DNA from: Rhodothalassium salexigens DSM 2132
Lineage (GTDB): Bacteria; Pseudomonadota; Alphaproteobacteria; Sphingomonadales; Rhodothalassiaceae
Length of the DNA: 64,000 nucleotides
NCBI RefSeq assembly: GCF_004341375.1
Contig: NZ_SLXO01000003.1
Coordinates: 124,001 to 188,000, forward strand
Direction of reading: 5' to 3'
A program made the translations under genes and the position numbers. Positions 28,083-40,377 of the stretch are shown here, piece by piece (positions within the stretch are counted from its first letter, which is position 1; each line of letters starts with the position of its first letter). Under the pieces are notes generated by a model. That model made no database searches, was not told the DNA's origin, and worked only from the letters and a program-made list of their open reading frames with translations.

Positions 28083-28538
28083 TCAGCCGGCGGTGCCGAG
28101 TCGTTCCAGGTGGCGGCGCACGTCGGGGTCCACGTCCGGGCCGAGGCAGTCCAGCGCCTCGTCGGGGGTCATCCAGCGCGCTGCGGTCATCTTGTCGGGT
28201 TCGGCGGGATGGGGATCGCCGGTCTGCCAGTCGCAGCGCCAATAGGTTACCCTGCGGCCGGTGCGCGGATGGGTGCGCACCTTGATTTGGACGAGCGGGC
28301 GACAGGTGACGCCGGCTTCTTCGCGGACCTCGCGCGCCGAGGCGTCGGCCAGGGTTTCGCCGGGCTCCACCTTGCCGCCGGGGAACACCCAGGCCAGCCC
28401 TTCCGACCGGTCCCGGCGCTGTACCAGCAGAATCTGCGGGCCGTTGGCGGCCATGCGCTCGACCAGGGACAGCACCACCGGCTGCGGGTCGGGCTCGGAC
28501 AGCGATTGTTGGATGGCGGTAGCGACGCGTGCGGTCAT
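28083..28538 (-). CDS. Nudix hydrolase (MutT-like)
   Basis: 151-residue Nudix pyrophosphohydrolase with an intact Nudix box (GGKVEPGETLADASAREVRE then EAGV). Substrate class is uncertain. It shares RRDRSEGL-x-W-x-FP and RTHPRTG with the next gene upstream, so the two are tandem paralogues. The gene starts nine bases after the stop of that gene, so they are probably co-transcribed. Confidence 0.92.
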   Translation of the reverse strand: MTARVATAIQQSLSEPDPQPVVLSLVERMAANGPQILLVQRRDRSEGLAWVFPGGKVEPGETLADASAREVREEAGVTCRPLVQIKVRTHPRTGRRVTYWRCDWQTGDPHPAEPDKMTAARWMTPDEALDCLGPDVDPDVRRHLERLGTAG

Positions 28539-28546
28539 GGGCCTGT

Positions 28547-29263
28547 TCAGTCTGCCGACGGGAGGGTGCTGCGCTCTGATAGTCGTTCCAGATACCGGTG
28601 CACGCTCGAAAATGAGTCGGGAATATACCGCGTAAGGTCGCGAATATCAATCCACTCGACAGTTTCGTTCTCGTCGGGCGCCGCATTGTGCACCTCGCCG
28701 CCGAGAAAGGCGCAGTGGAAATAATGGATTTCGGCGCCGGTGCGGGGGTGAGTGCGCGTGCCGATCTCGCTTTCGACGCGCACATGGGCGCCGGTCTCGT
28801 GGCGCGTTTCGGCCTCGGCGCGTTCGGCCGCGGTCTCGGTGGGGCGGGTCAGGCGGCCGCTGGGAAACATCCACACCAACCCTTCCGACCGGTCGCGTCG
28901 CTTGACCAGCAAGACCCGGCCCCGGTGCGCCACCACCGCTGCGGCGATAAGGGCGGGCGGCGCGACGGCGGGCCGATCCGGCTGGTCGGGGCGGTCGGCG
29001 GCTCCGATGACGGCGGCGCGGTCATCGGCAGGCGGGTCGGAGGGACGCCGATCATGGCGGGCCCGGTCTTGCGGAGACGGCGGGTCTTGAGGGCTGCGCC
29101 CTGGATCGAGTGCCGCCGGCACGTGCCCCGTGCCGTTGACGCGCGCGGGCGGTCCGCGCCATTGCGGCCACCAAGTGAAGCGGTCGCGCGCCCAACGGTG
29201 GACGGCGATCAGCGCACCCGTCATGGCCACCAACGCCGACCCGACGATGAAAACCTCAACCAT
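28547..29263 (-). CDS. Membrane-anchored Nudix-fold protein with degenerate Nudix box
   Basis: 238 residues: a membrane helix (about 4-21, FIVGSALVAMTGALIAVHRW), a Pro/Asp/Arg-rich linker (about 35-100) and a Nudix-fold domain. The box region reads GRLTRPTETAAERAEAETRH followed by ETGA, with one extra residue and with Arg of REUxEE replaced by Ala and the first Glu of the EE pair by His. Activity is therefore doubtful or changed. It is a tandem paralogue of the intact Nudix gene that follows. An AT-rich segment just upstream (near 29330-29350) lies at the mutS end and may hold its promoter on the far side. Confidence 0.82.
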   Translation of the reverse strand: MVEVFIVGSALVAMTGALIAVHRWARDRFTWWPQWRGPPARVNGTGHVPAALDPGRSPQDPPSPQDRARHDRRPSDPPADDRAAVIGAADRPDQPDRPAVAPPALIAAAVVAHRGRVLLVKRRDRSEGLVWMFPSGRLTRPTETAAERAEAETRHETGAHVRVESEIGTRTHPRTGAEIHYFHCAFLGGEVHNAAPDENETVEWIDIRDLTRYIPDSFSSVHRYLERLSERSTLPSAD

Positions 29264-29354
29264 GACAGCGCCCCTCTAACCGCAATGATCGACTGCGACT
29301 GCCGGTTGAGCCTAGAGGGGGCAAAAGGCGAAAATCAATAAAAATTTAACGTTT

Positions 29355-32153
29355 TTAGCTGTGTTGGTCGCCGGCCAGTCGCTTCAGCTCGTAAAGCAGG
29401 TCGAGGGCGGCGCGCGGGGTCAGGCTGTCGGGGTCGGTCTCGGCCAGGGTGTCGAGGACGGGATGGGCGCCGGCTGCTGGGTGGGTCGCCGGTTCGGACG
29501 CGGCCTGGGCCGCGGCCATGGCCTGGAACAGCGGCAGGTCGTTGACCAGCGCGGTCGGTCCGGTGCTCGACGCCTCCAACTGGGCGAGCACCTGACGTGC
29601 GCGCTCGATCACCGGCGGCGGCAGACCGGCGAGCTTGGCCACCTGGATGCCGTAGGAGCGGTCGGCCGCGCCCTGGACCACCTCGTGCAGGAAGATCAAC
29701 TCGCCGTCATATTCCTTGACCCCCATGGCGCGCAGGGCGAGCGCGTCGAGCCGTTCCTTGAGCACGGTCAGTTCGTGATAGTGGGTGGCGAACAGGGCGC
29801 GCGCCCGGTTGAGGTCGTGCAGATGCTCGACCGTCGCCCAGGCGATCGACAGGCCGTCATAGGTGGCGGTGCCGCGGCCGATCTCGTCCAGGATCACCAG
29901 CGCGCGCTCGCCGGCCTGGTTGAGGATCGCCGCGGTCTCGACCATCTCGACCATGAAGGTGGAGCGGCCATGGGCCAGGTCGTCGGACGCGCCGACGCGG
30001 CTGAACAGCCGGTCGACGACGCCGATATGGGCGGCGTCGGCGGGGACGAAGCCGCCCATCTGGGCGAGCACGGCGATCAGCGCGTTTTGGCGCAGGAAGG
30101 TGGACTTACCGGCCATGTTCGGCCCGGTGACCAGCCACAGCCGGCGGTCGCGGCGCAGGTCGCAGTCATTGGCCACGAAGCGCGCCGCGCCCTGGGCGAT
30201 CAGGGCGGCCTCGACCACCGGGTGGCGGCCGCCCTCGATCCCGAAGGCCAGGCTGTCGTCGACGATCGGGCGCACCCAGCGCCGGGTCTGGGCCAAATCG
30301 GCGAGCGCTGTGGCCACGTCGAGCGCGGCCAGCGCCTCGGCGATGGCGGTCAGGGCGAGGCCGGCGTCGAGCACCGCGTCGCTCAGGCGCTGGAAGATCT
30401 CCTGTTCCATGGCCAGCGCGCGGTCGCCGGCCTCGGCGATCTTGCGTGCCAGGTCGGCCAGGTCGGTGGTGGTGAAGCGGACATTGTTGGCCAGCGTCTG
30501 GCGGTGGATGAAGCGCGCGTTCAAGGGCGGCGCCAGCAACGCTTCGGCGTGGCGCGCGGTGACGTCCACGTGGAAGCCGAGCACATTGTTGTGCTTGATC
30601 TTCAGGCTCTGGATGCCGGTTTCCTGGCGATAGTCGGCCTCCAGCCCGGCGATCAGGCGGCGGCTTTCGTCGCGCAGCCGGCGGTGGTCGTCGAGGGCGG
30701 CGTCATAGCCCGGCGCCACGAAGCCGCCGTCGCGCGCCAGCACCGGCGGTTCGGCCACCAGCGCGCTGTCCAGCAGGGTGCTCAAGCTGTCGTCGGGTCC
30801 CAGGGCGGCCAGGCCCTGCTGCGCCGCGCTCAGGTCGCTGGGCAGCCGGTCCAGGTCGTGGTCCGCCGGGGCCAGCCGGGCGCGGATCGCCCGCGCCGCG
30901 GCCAGGGCGTCGCGCACCGCGGCCAGGTCGCGCGGGCCGCCGCGGCCCACCGACAGCCGGGCGAGCGCGCGTTCCAGGTCGGGCGCCTGGCGCAGCAGGC
31001 CGCGCAGGTCGGCGCGCCGGTCGGCGTCGTCGACGAAGAATTCCACCGCGTCGAGCCGGCGGTTGATCGCCTCGGCGTCGGTCAGGGGGGCGGCCAGGCG
31101 CCGCGCCATGGCCCGCGCACCGGCGCCGGTGACCGTCTTGTCGATCTCGGCCAGCAGGCTGCCGCGCCGCTCGCCGGCCAGTGTCCGGTCGAGCTCCAGA
31201 TTGCGCCGGGTGGCGGCGTCGATCAGCATGGTGCCCGCCGGATCGCACCGCCGGGGGGCGGTCAGGCGCGGCAGCCGGCCCTTCTGGGTGTCTTCGAGAT
31301 AGCCCAAGAGCGCGCCCAGGGCCGCCAGGTCGGCGCGGCTGAGGTCGCCGAAGCCGGCCGTGGTCGCCACGTCGAACAGCCGCGTGAGCCGGCGTTCGCC
31401 GGCGTCGCTGGCGAAACGCGCGGCGGGTTCGCGGGTGATCGCGGTGCCCGCCGCCTCGGCCGCCTCCAGCCCGCCAGCCGGCGGCGCGCCGGCGTCGTCG
31501 CCGCCAGCGCCGCTAGCGCCGCCGGCGCCCTGGGTCCAACCGCTGTCGTCGGGGACCAGCAGTTCGCCCGGTGCCAGTTGGGCGAGCGTGGCGGCCAGGG
31601 TCGCGGGCTCGACCGGCTGGACCGACAATTCGCCGGTCGACATATCGGCCCAGGCCAGCGACCAGGCGTCGCGTACCCGCGCCAGGGCGGCCAGATAATT
31701 GTTGGCGCGGGCGTCGAGCAGCGCGTCCTCGGTCAGCGTGCCGGGGGTGACCAGGCGTACGATTTCGCGCCGCACCACCGCTTTCGAGCCGCGCTTTTTG
31801 GCCTCGGCGGGGTCCTCGGTCTGTTCGCACACCGCCACCTTGAAGCGGTGTTGGATGAGCCGTGCCAGATAGCTGTCGGCGGAATGCACCGGCACCCCGG
31901 CCATGGGGATGTCCTGGCCCAGATGCTGGCCGCGCTTGGTCAGCGTGATGTCGAGCGCTTCGGCCGCCTTGACCGCGTCTTCGAAGAACAATTCGTAGAA
32001 GTCGCCCATGCGGTAGAACAACAGACAGTCGGGTGCCTGGGCCTTGATCTCCAAATATTGCGCCATCATGGGCGTAACGCCCTGGGCCGTTGCGTCGAGG
32101 GCGGGCATTTGCGTACTTGCGCCGCCGGGTGTGGAGGTGCTTGAAGCAGGCAT
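29355..32153 (-). CDS. mutS: DNA mismatch repair protein MutS
   Basis: Mismatch-recognition ATPase. The mismatch-binding domain begins [20 protein letters not shown] and includes the Phe-x-Glu region [13 protein letters not shown]; the ATPase has Walker [10 protein letters not shown] and [20 protein letters not shown]. Two low-complexity Gly/Ala stretches (about residues 210-240 here, and near the C-terminus) lie between domains. I use the ATG at 32153; ATG at 32210 or 32108 are alternatives and no ribosome site decides. Divergent from maeB. Confidence 0.96.
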   Translation of the reverse strand: MPASSTSTPGGASTQMPALDATAQGVTPMMAQYLEIKAQAPDCLLFYRMGDFYELFFEDAVKAAEALDITLTKRGQHLGQDIPMAGVPVHSADSYLARLIQHRFKVAVCEQTEDPAEAKKRGSKAVVRREIVRLVTPGTLTEDALLDARANNYLAALARVRDAWSLAWADMSTGELSVQPVEPATLAATLAQLAPGELLVPDDSGWTQGAGGASGAGGDDAGAPPAGGLEAAEAAGTAITREPAARFASDAGERRLTRLFDVATTAGFGDLSRADLAALGALLGYLEDTQKGRLPRLTAPRRCDPAGTMLIDAATRRNLELDRTLAGERRGSLLAEIDKTVTGAGARAMARRLAAPLTDAEAINRRLDAVEFFVDDADRRADLRGLLRQAPDLERALARLSVGRGGPRDLAAVRDALAAARAIRARLAPADHDLDRLPSDLSAAQQGLAALGPDDSLSTLLDSALVAEPPVLARDGGFVAPGYDAALDDHRRLRDESRRLIAGLEADYRQETGIQSLKIKHNNVLGFHVDVTARHAEALLAPPLNARFIHRQTLANNVRFTTTDLADLARKIAEAGDRALAMEQEIFQRLSDAVLDAGLALTAIAEALAALDVATALADLAQTRRWVRPIVDDSLAFGIEGGRHPVVEAALIAQGAARFVANDCDLRRDRRLWLVTGPNMAGKSTFLRQNALIAVLAQMGGFVPADAAHIGVVDRLFSRVGASDDLAHGRSTFMVEMVETAAILNQAGERALVILDEIGRGTATYDGLSIAWATVEHLHDLNRARALFATHYHELTVLKERLDALALRAMGVKEYDGELIFLHEVVQGAADRSYGIQVAKLAGLPPPVIERARQVLAQLEASSTGPTALVNDLPLFQAMAAAQAASEPATHPAAGAHPVLDTLAETDPDSLTPRAALDLLYELKRLAGDQHS

Positions 32154-32269
32154 GGGACTGTGGAACCTTGGCGCGCGGCGGAGCCGTGGGAAGCCACGAC
32201 CCAGAGACATTTGTTCCCACTCTTAACGAAGCCCGAGACGCGCCACAACCGGGCGGCGGAGAACCTTGA

Positions 32270-34573
<2,304 letters not shown>

Positions 34574-34586
34574 GGCCGAACGAAAA

Positions 34587-34620
34587 CCGGCGCCCCGGAT
34601 GGTTCGGGGCGCCGGCTTTG
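34587..34620. terminator. Bidirectional intrinsic terminator between maeB and the OlsB-like gene
   Basis: A perfect 11-bp GC stem (CCGGCGCCCCG at 34587-34597 with its complement at 34605-34615) and a 7-base loop. It is followed by CTTTGG on the plus strand and by TTTTCG when read on the minus strand. It sits between two convergent genes. Confidence 0.8.
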
Positions 34621-34666
34621 GTCGTGGCGGTCAAAAGCATGTCGGCCAAGGCGGCCGCGGGCGCGC

Positions 34667-35578
34667 TCAGCCCTCGGCGGCGGTGCGATCCTCGGTGCCG
34701 GTGTTGGCGGCTTGGGGCGCGCCGAACTTGGTCGAGTAGCGCTTGGCGACCCGCTCCACCGGCAGCAGGATAAACACGTCGGTGGTGTTGAACTGGTGGT
34801 CGACCACCGCGCCGTCGCCGATGAAGCAGCCGAGCCGCAGATAGCCCTTGACCAGCGGCGGCAACTCGCGCCGTGCCTGGCGGATCTCATAGTCGCCGGG
34901 CTTGCACATCTCCATGGGCCGGTACTGGTCGGGCAGGGCGCGGACCATGAAATCGTCCGGGCACAGATGCTCGTGATAGAGATAGCTCATGGCGCGGGCA
35001 TGGGCGTGGGGGTTGGCGCCGGGGAAGCTCGCACAGCCGAACATATAGGCGATGCGGTGTTCTTCCAGATAGCTGGCGATGCCCTTCCACAACAGGTTGA
35101 TGGTGTGGCTGGTGCGGTAGTCGGGGTGGACGCAGCTGCGCCCCAGTTCCAGCAATTGCTTGTCGTGGCCCATCTGGGCGCGGAATTCCGGCCGGGTCAG
35201 CGGGCTGAGGTCGTATTCCTGGCTGGAATAGAAGCCGGCGAAGCGGTCGGCCACGTCCTGGCGCAACAGCCGGTAGGTGCCGACCACGGCCTCGCGCCGG
35301 GGCGCGGCATGGTCGATCACCAGCAGATGATCGCAGATGCCGTCATAAGGGTCCATGTCGCGCCGGGTGCGCTTCATGCGCCAATCGGCCTGGGCGGCCC
35401 ATTCCTCATAGAAGACGGTGTAGCGCAGGCGCTGCGACGCCTTCACGTCTTTGACGTCCTGAGCCAGGCGAACCTCCAGGTTGCCGTGGCGGGCGTAGGA
35501 CGGTGCGGACGCCAGGGTCTGGGCCGCGATCACCCGGTTGCGTAGCCGGGCGTATTTGCGGGGCATCTTTTTTGCCAT
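34667..35578 (-). CDS. OlsB-like N-acyltransferase (GNAT)
   Basis: 303-residue GNAT-fold acyltransferase of the OlsB/COG3176 group, whose characterised members make lyso-ornithine lipid from ornithine and acyl-ACP. Visible features are VRLAQDVKDVKASQRLRYTV, the segment LLELGRSCVHPDYRTSHTIN, and FGCASFPGANPHAHARAMSY. The ATG at 35578 (MAKKMPRKYARLRN) was chosen; 34 residues further upstream are not conserved in type. No olsA partner is adjacent (plsC at 10.6 kb is a possible acyltransferase elsewhere), so ornithine-lipid synthesis is inferred. Confidence 0.85.
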   Translation of the reverse strand: MAKKMPRKYARLRNRVIAAQTLASAPSYARHGNLEVRLAQDVKDVKASQRLRYTVFYEEWAAQADWRMKRTRRDMDPYDGICDHLLVIDHAAPRREAVVGTYRLLRQDVADRFAGFYSSQEYDLSPLTRPEFRAQMGHDKQLLELGRSCVHPDYRTSHTINLLWKGIASYLEEHRIAYMFGCASFPGANPHAHARAMSYLYHEHLCPDDFMVRALPDQYRPMEMCKPGDYEIRQARRELPPLVKGYLRLGCFIGDGAVVDHQFNTTDVFILLPVERVAKRYSTKFGAPQAANTGTEDRTAAEG

Positions 35579-35719
35579 GAGTGCGTCTCGTCTTGCTCCC
35601 CAAGGGCCGGCGGCGAGGCCGGAACGCAGGCGGGTCTTCCCAAAGCCCGCTTTGGTGCCGACCGGCGGCGATTGCAACACGCCGGCCTTAGCCCCAAGTC
35701 GGCACGGGAAGCGGCGGCG

Positions 35720-37093
35720 TCAAGTGGCCGCCGATTGAGAGCGCGACGCCTCGGGCTCCACCTGAAGCCCACGACGCCACAGCCATATCAATAGCCCAAG
35801 CCCCGGCAGGGCGACAACCGTTGTGATCACATAAAAGGCGGGCCAGCCAACCGCTTCGACCAGATAGCCCGACGGCGCGGCCAGGAAATTGCGTGCCGTC
35901 GTGGCCAGCGCCGACAGCAAGGCATAATGGGTCGCCGTGTAGGCCAGATTACACAACCCCGACAGATAGGCCACGAACACGCTCAAGCCGATGCCGGTGG
36001 CGAAATTCTCGAAGCCCACAGCCACCGCCAGCATCGCCGGCACGTCGCCCGCCAGCGCCAGGACCGCGAACAACAGGTTGGTCGCCATCATCAACACGCC
36101 GGTGACCAGAAGCGCGCGGAACAGTCCCAGCACCTTGACCGCGCCGCCGCCGAGCGCAGTGCCCAGCAACAAGGCCCAAAAGCCCACCAGCTTGTTGGCC
36201 CAGATATAGTCGGCGTCGGAAAAGCCCAACTCGACCACCAGCGGCGACAGCATCACCTGGCCCATGGCGTCGCCGAGCTTGTAGATCAGCACGAACGCCA
36301 GGATCGCCCAGGCATAGGGCCGGGCGAGAAACTCCTGAAACGGCGCCACCACGGTGGCGTAGAGCCAAGCCAAGATGCGCGCCTGGCGCTTCGGCGTTTC
36401 GGTGCGTCGGGCGAGCCAGGCGCGCGCCCGGCCTTCGGCGGCGTCGGCCTCGTGGGTGTCGTGGCGCGCGGGCTCGCCCAGGGCCCAGGCGGCCCCGGCG
36501 CCGACCAGCACCAACAGCGCCATGGCGTAATAGGTGACCTGCCAGCCGACGGCGATCTGCAACGCCACGGCGCCGGCGCCGGCGATCAGATTGCCGGTGC
36601 GGTAGCCGAAGATCAGCATCGCCGCGCCCTGGCCCTGGTCGTCGAGCGCCAGGGTTTCGATTCGGAACGCGTCGATGACGATGTCCTGGCTCGCCGAGGC
36701 CAGGGCGACGGCGAAGGCGCACACCGCCATCAGCCCCAGGTCGTGCGCCGGGTCGCCGCTGCCGAGGCCCAGGATCGCCAGCACCAGCAGCGCTTGCGTG
36801 GCGAACAGCCAGGCCCGGCGCTGGCCGACCCGCTTGGCAAGCCAGGGCAGGGGCACCCGGTCGATCATCGGCGCCCACAGGAATTTCAGCGAATAGGGGA
36901 TCAACAGCGCCGAGAACAGCCCGACCTCGCCCTTGGACACGCCCTCCTTGGACAGCCAGTAGGTCAGCGTCGCCAGGATCAGGGTCAAGGGAAAGCCCGA
37001 CGACAGCCCCAGGCAGAACACGCCGATCAGGCGCGGGCGCAGATAGCCTGTTAGACCGGCGAGCCAGCGCGGTGCGGGCTGGGGTGCAGGCAT
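35720..37093 (-). CDS. AmpG-like MFS permease
   Basis: 457-residue major-facilitator protein with about 12 membrane helices, most like AmpG muropeptide permeases (GFPLTLILATLTYWLSKEGV near the N-terminus; MAVCAFAVALASASQDIVID, a family motif). It would import anhydro-muropeptides for cell-wall recycling. The substrate is inferred from family. The C-terminus is short and charged. Confidence 0.88.
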   Translation of the reverse strand: MPAPQPAPRWLAGLTGYLRPRLIGVFCLGLSSGFPLTLILATLTYWLSKEGVSKGEVGLFSALLIPYSLKFLWAPMIDRVPLPWLAKRVGQRRAWLFATQALLVLAILGLGSGDPAHDLGLMAVCAFAVALASASQDIVIDAFRIETLALDDQGQGAAMLIFGYRTGNLIAGAGAVALQIAVGWQVTYYAMALLVLVGAGAAWALGEPARHDTHEADAAEGRARAWLARRTETPKRQARILAWLYATVVAPFQEFLARPYAWAILAFVLIYKLGDAMGQVMLSPLVVELGFSDADYIWANKLVGFWALLLGTALGGGAVKVLGLFRALLVTGVLMMATNLLFAVLALAGDVPAMLAVAVGFENFATGIGLSVFVAYLSGLCNLAYTATHYALLSALATTARNFLAAPSGYLVEAVGWPAFYVITTVVALPGLGLLIWLWRRGLQVEPEASRSQSAAT

Positions 37094-37248
37094 TGGCGGC
37101 CTTCCTCCTTGGCTGTGCCGGGTGGCGTGTCAGGGCGTCGCCGCCGGTCGCTCAGCCCGCGCCCCACGCCGCCAAAAGCCGCGCGAAAGGCTGGTCGCGG
37201 GCGGCCGGGGCCCGAAGGGAGCGACGCGCCGTGTCCCCTCCCCAAACA

Positions 37249-37274
37249 CCCACGAGCCCGGCCGGGCCCGTGGG
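37249..37274 (-). terminator. Hairpin after ytoQ-like gene
   Basis: A 26-base near-perfect inverted repeat (CCCACG, one mismatch, GCCCGG meeting CCGGGC, then CGTGGG), 21 bases past the stop of the YtoQ-like gene on the minus strand. The T tract after it is weak (TGTTTGG), so termination may be only partial. Confidence 0.4.
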
Positions 37275-37295
37275 GTGGGGTGAGGGCCGGGGCCC

Positions 37296-37748
37296 CTAGA
37301 GCGTGCCGTCGATGACGTATTTCAGCAGCCGCACCACCTCGGCCGGGGTTTCCGCGACCGCAAGGGCGGCGGCGTCCACCTCCTTGAGTGCGTGGCGATG
37401 CTCGGCCGGGTGGATGACCACCAGGGGCGTGCCCAGGGCGGCGGCATAGCCGGCGTCGAAGGCGGCGTTCCATTGCTTGTACTTGTCGCCGAAGCGCACC
37501 ACCACGATGTCGGCTTGTTCGATCAGCGTGCGGGTGCGAATGGCGTTGAGCTTGGCGCCCTTGTGGTCGTGCCAGAACGGATCGTCCTCGCGGCCCAGGA
37601 TCTCGACGCCGCAATCGTCCGACGCGCCATGATCGGTCACCGGCGCGGTGAACTCGACCGCGAGACCGGCGGCCTCGGCGCCTTGCTGGATTTCCTCGCG
37701 CCAGTCGGTGTGAATCTCGCCCGACAGATAGACGGTCCAGAAGGTCAT
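37296..37748 (-). CDS. YtoQ family protein
   Basis: 150-residue protein of the YtoQ family, distantly related to nucleoside 2-deoxyribosyltransferases (VYLSGEIHTDWREEIQQGA at the start; QADIVVVRFGDKYKQWNAAF with GYAAALGTPLVVIHP). Function not established. Its start lies only four bases after the argG stop, so it is probably co-transcribed with argG. Confidence 0.88.
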   Translation of the reverse strand: MTFWTVYLSGEIHTDWREEIQQGAEAAGLAVEFTAPVTDHGASDDCGVEILGREDDPFWHDHKGAKLNAIRTRTLIEQADIVVVRFGDKYKQWNAAFDAGYAAALGTPLVVIHPAEHRHALKEVDAAALAVAETPAEVVRLLKYVIDGTL

Positions 37749-37752
37749 CGGC

Positions 37753-38967
37753 TCAGCCTCCCTGTTGTTGCCGGTTCCACAGCTTGAGCCGCAGGGCGTT
37801 GAGCTTGATGAAGCCCTGGGCGTCGCGCTGGTCGTAGACGCTGTCTTCCTCGAACGTCACATGCTCTTGCGAATAGAGGCTGTGGGGCGACCGTCGGCCG
37901 ACGATGCTGACCGAGCCCTTGTAGAGCTTGAGCCGCACGGTGCCGGTGACGAAGCGCTGGCTGTGGTCGATGGCGGCTTGCAGCATCTCGCGTTCGGGGC
38001 TGAACCACAGGCCGTTGTAGATCAATTCGGCGTAGCGCGGCATCAACTCGTCCTTGAGGTGGGCCGCACCCCGGTCGAGGGTGATCTGCTCCATGCCCCG
38101 GTGCGCGGCGAGCAGCACGGTGCCGCCCGGCGTCTCATAGATGCCGCGCGACTTCATGCCGACGAAGCGGTTTTCCACCAGGTCGAGCCGGCCGATGCCG
38201 TTGGCGCCGCCCAACTCGTTGAGCCGGGTCAGCAACGCTGCCGGGCTCAGCGCCTCGCCGTCGATGGCGACCGCGTCGCCGCGCTCGAACGCCACCTCGA
38301 TATAGGTCGGCTGGTCGGGCGCCGCCTCGGGCGCCACCGAGCGCGAATAGACATATTCGGGTGCTTCCTCGGCCGGATCTTCAAGCACCTTGCCCTCGGC
38401 CGAGGTGTGCAGCAGGTTGGCGTCGACCGAGAACGGCGCCTCGCCGCGCTTGTCCTTGGCGATCGGGATCTGGTTGGCCTCGGCGAAGGCGAGCAGCTTT
38501 TCGCGGCTGTTGAGGTCCCATTCCCGCCACGGCGCGATCACCTGGATCGACGGGTCGCAGGCATAATAGCCCAACTCGAAGCGCACCTGGTCATTGCCCT
38601 TGCCGGTGGCGCCGTGGGCGACCGCGTCGGCACCGGTGGCGTGGGCGATTTCGATCTGGCGCTTGGCGATCAACGGCCGGGCGATCGAGGTGCCGAGCAG
38701 ATAAAGCCCCTCGTAAAGCGCGTTGGCGCGCATCATCGGGAACACATAGTCGGCGACGAACGGTTCGCGCAGGTCCTCGACGACGATCTCGGCCGCGCCC
38801 ATCATCTCGGCCTTTCGTCGTGCGGGCTCCAACTCCTCGCCCTGGCCCAGGTCGGCGGTGAAGGTGACCACCTCACAGCCATATTCGCTCTTGAGCCATT
38901 TCAGGATGATCGAGGTGTCGAGCCCGCCGGAATAGGCGAGGACGACCTTCTTGGGCGCCGCTGACAT
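37753..38967 (-). CDS. argG: Argininosuccinate synthase
   Basis: ATP-dependent ligation of citrulline and aspartate in arginine synthesis. The 404 residues start [20 protein letters not shown] with the PP-loop SGGLDTS and contain [14 protein letters not shown]. Length and motifs are typical of type I ArgG. A hairpin and T-rich tract lie 34 bases upstream of the start, between rlmN and argG. Confidence 0.98.
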   Translation of the reverse strand: MSAAPKKVVLAYSGGLDTSIILKWLKSEYGCEVVTFTADLGQGEELEPARRKAEMMGAAEIVVEDLREPFVADYVFPMMRANALYEGLYLLGTSIARPLIAKRQIEIAHATGADAVAHGATGKGNDQVRFELGYYACDPSIQVIAPWREWDLNSREKLLAFAEANQIPIAKDKRGEAPFSVDANLLHTSAEGKVLEDPAEEAPEYVYSRSVAPEAAPDQPTYIEVAFERGDAVAIDGEALSPAALLTRLNELGGANGIGRLDLVENRFVGMKSRGIYETPGGTVLLAAHRGMEQITLDRGAAHLKDELMPRYAELIYNGLWFSPEREMLQAAIDHSQRFVTGTVRLKLYKGSVSIVGRRSPHSLYSQEHVTFEEDSVYDQRDAQGFIKLNALRLKLWNRQQQGG

Positions 38968-38983
38968 GGGGCACGGTCCTTTC

Positions 38984-39033
38984 CGAAAACAAAACCAACA
39001 AAGCCCGGCGCGATGGGCTCGAACACCGGGCTT
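38984..39033 (-). terminator. Intrinsic terminator or attenuator upstream of argG
   Basis: On the minus strand, AAGCCCGG (39026-39033) pairs with CCGGGCTT (39001-39008) around a 17-base loop and is followed at once by TTGTTGGTTTTGTTTT. It lies about 165 bases after the rlmN stop and 34 bases before argG, so it may end rlmN transcription or act within an argG leader. Confidence 0.6.
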
Positions 39034-39198
39034 CTTTGCTGTAGCGGGCGCAAGGGCGCCGCTTCAAGGCCGAACTGGGGCGATCTGAGGCCAATGCCGG
39101 CGATCGCCACGCCCGGACGCGGCCGGCGCGGTGGGGGTGGCGGCGCGCCGCCGGCCCCGATGACGGCTGGGAAGGGGGGCAGGCCTCGGCGATGCGTC

Positions 39199-40377
39199 TT
39201 ACCAGATCGGCTCGGCCATCTGGACGTTTTCCAGCAGCTTGCCGCTGGCGCTGCGCTTCTGGCTGGCCGATTTGAGCTGGCCGCAGGCGGCCATGATGTC
39301 CTCGCCCCGGGTGCCGCGGATCGGCGCCGAGATGCCCGCTTCATAGACGATGTCGGAGAAGCGCTTGATCCGCTCGCGGCTCGAACAGGCGTAGGGCGCC
39401 TGGGGCCAGGGGTTGAACGGGATCAGATTGACCTTGGCCGGCAGGTCGTAATGGCGCAACAGGCGGACCAGTTCGTGCGCCGCCTCGTCCGAGTCGTTGA
39501 TGTCCTTGAGCATCACATATTCGAAGGTGATGCGCCGGGCATTGTGGGCGCCGGGATAGTCGGCGCACGCCGCCAGCAAGTCCTCGATCGGGTATTTCTT
39601 GTTGATCGGCATGATCTTGCTGCGCATCTCGTTGCTCACGCCGTGCAGCGACACCGCCAGATTGACGCCGATCTCGGCGCCGCAGCGGCGCATCTCGGGG
39701 ATCACGCCCGAAGTCGACAGGGTGATCCGCCGGCGCGACATCTGGATGCCCTGTTCGTCCATGACGATCTGCAGGGCCTTCTTGACATTGTCGAAGTTAT
39801 AAAGCGGTTCGCCCATGCCCATCATGACGATGTTGGTGACCCGGCGGCCCTCGGTCGAGGTCGGCCATTCGCCCAGATCGTCGCGCGCCACCATCACCTG
39901 GGCGACGATTTCGCCGGCGGTCAGGTTGCGCACGAAGCGCTGGGTGCCGGTGTGGCAGAACCGGCAGGTGAGCATGCAGCCCACCTGCGACGAGACGCAC
40001 AAGGTGCCGCGATCCTCGTCGGGGATGTAGACCGCCTCGGCCTCGTGACCGTCGGCGAAGCGCAGCAGGTATTTGCGCGTGCCGTCGGTGGAATAGAGCG
40101 CTTGCGACACCTCGGGCCGCGAGATGCGGAACCGTTGGGCGAGCATCTCGCGCACCGGCTTGGCGATGTTGGCCATCGCGGCGAAGTCGGTGACGCCGCG
40201 GTGATAGACCCAGTGCCAGACCTGTTTCGCGCGCATGCGGGCGTCGCGGTCGGCGAGCCCGGCGTCGAGCAGCGCCTGCTTCAACTCGGGGCGGGTGAGG
40301 CCGAGGATATCGCGGCGCGGGTCGGCGTCGGGCTTGCGCTCGGCCACCACGGGATCGATGGCACCGGGGATCTGCAT
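39199..40377 (-). CDS. rlmN: 23S rRNA (A2503-C2)/tRNA (A37-C2) methyltransferase RlmN
   Basis: Radical-SAM methyltransferase that methylates A2503 of 23S rRNA and A37 of some tRNAs. The 392 residues carry CRFCHTG in the cluster motif C-x3-C-x2-C (GCMLTCRFC), the SAM-contact GMGEPLYNFDNVKKAL, and the C-terminal Cys in APYACSSRERIKRF. Start at ATG 40377 follows the family; the upstream open frame is not coding-like. Confidence 0.96.
   Translation of the reverse strand: MQIPGAIDPVVAERKPDADPRRDILGLTRPELKQALLDAGLADRDARMRAKQVWHWVYHRGVTDFAAMANIAKPVREMLAQRFRISRPEVSQALYSTDGTRKYLLRFADGHEAEAVYIPDEDRGTLCVSSQVGCMLTCRFCHTGTQRFVRNLTAGEIVAQVMVARDDLGEWPTSTEGRRVTNIVMMGMGEPLYNFDNVKKALQIVMDEQGIQMSRRRITLSTSGVIPEMRRCGAEIGVNLAVSLHGVSNEMRSKIMPINKKYPIEDLLAACADYPGAHNARRITFEYVMLKDINDSDEAAHELVRLLRHYDLPAKVNLIPFNPWPQAPYACSSRERIKRFSDIVYEAGISAPIRGTRGEDIMAACGQLKSASQKRSASGKLLENVQMAEPIW

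Noticed and set aside
28011-28085. Pentapeptide repeats (LTPAA) encoded by the tandem array on the minus strand
   Set aside because: They are in a different frame from the Nudix gene, which stops cleanly before them, and there is no independent start.
24984-28724. A very long open frame on the plus strand, opposite glnD and both Nudix genes
   Set aside because: It is antisense to well-supported genes, is rich in Gly/Asp/His/Arg, and has no recognisable domain or ribosome site; GC-rich DNA often leaves such frames open.
29361-32144. Plus-strand open frame opposite mutS
   Set aside because: Low-complexity His/Gln/Gly/Arg composition and no motif; shadow of mutS.
39001-39040. A TTCGAGC sequence resembling a tRNA T-loop near argG
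   Set aside because: The five bases on either side do not pair as a T stem and no acceptor or anticodon arm is present; the sequence is the loop of the terminator hairpin.
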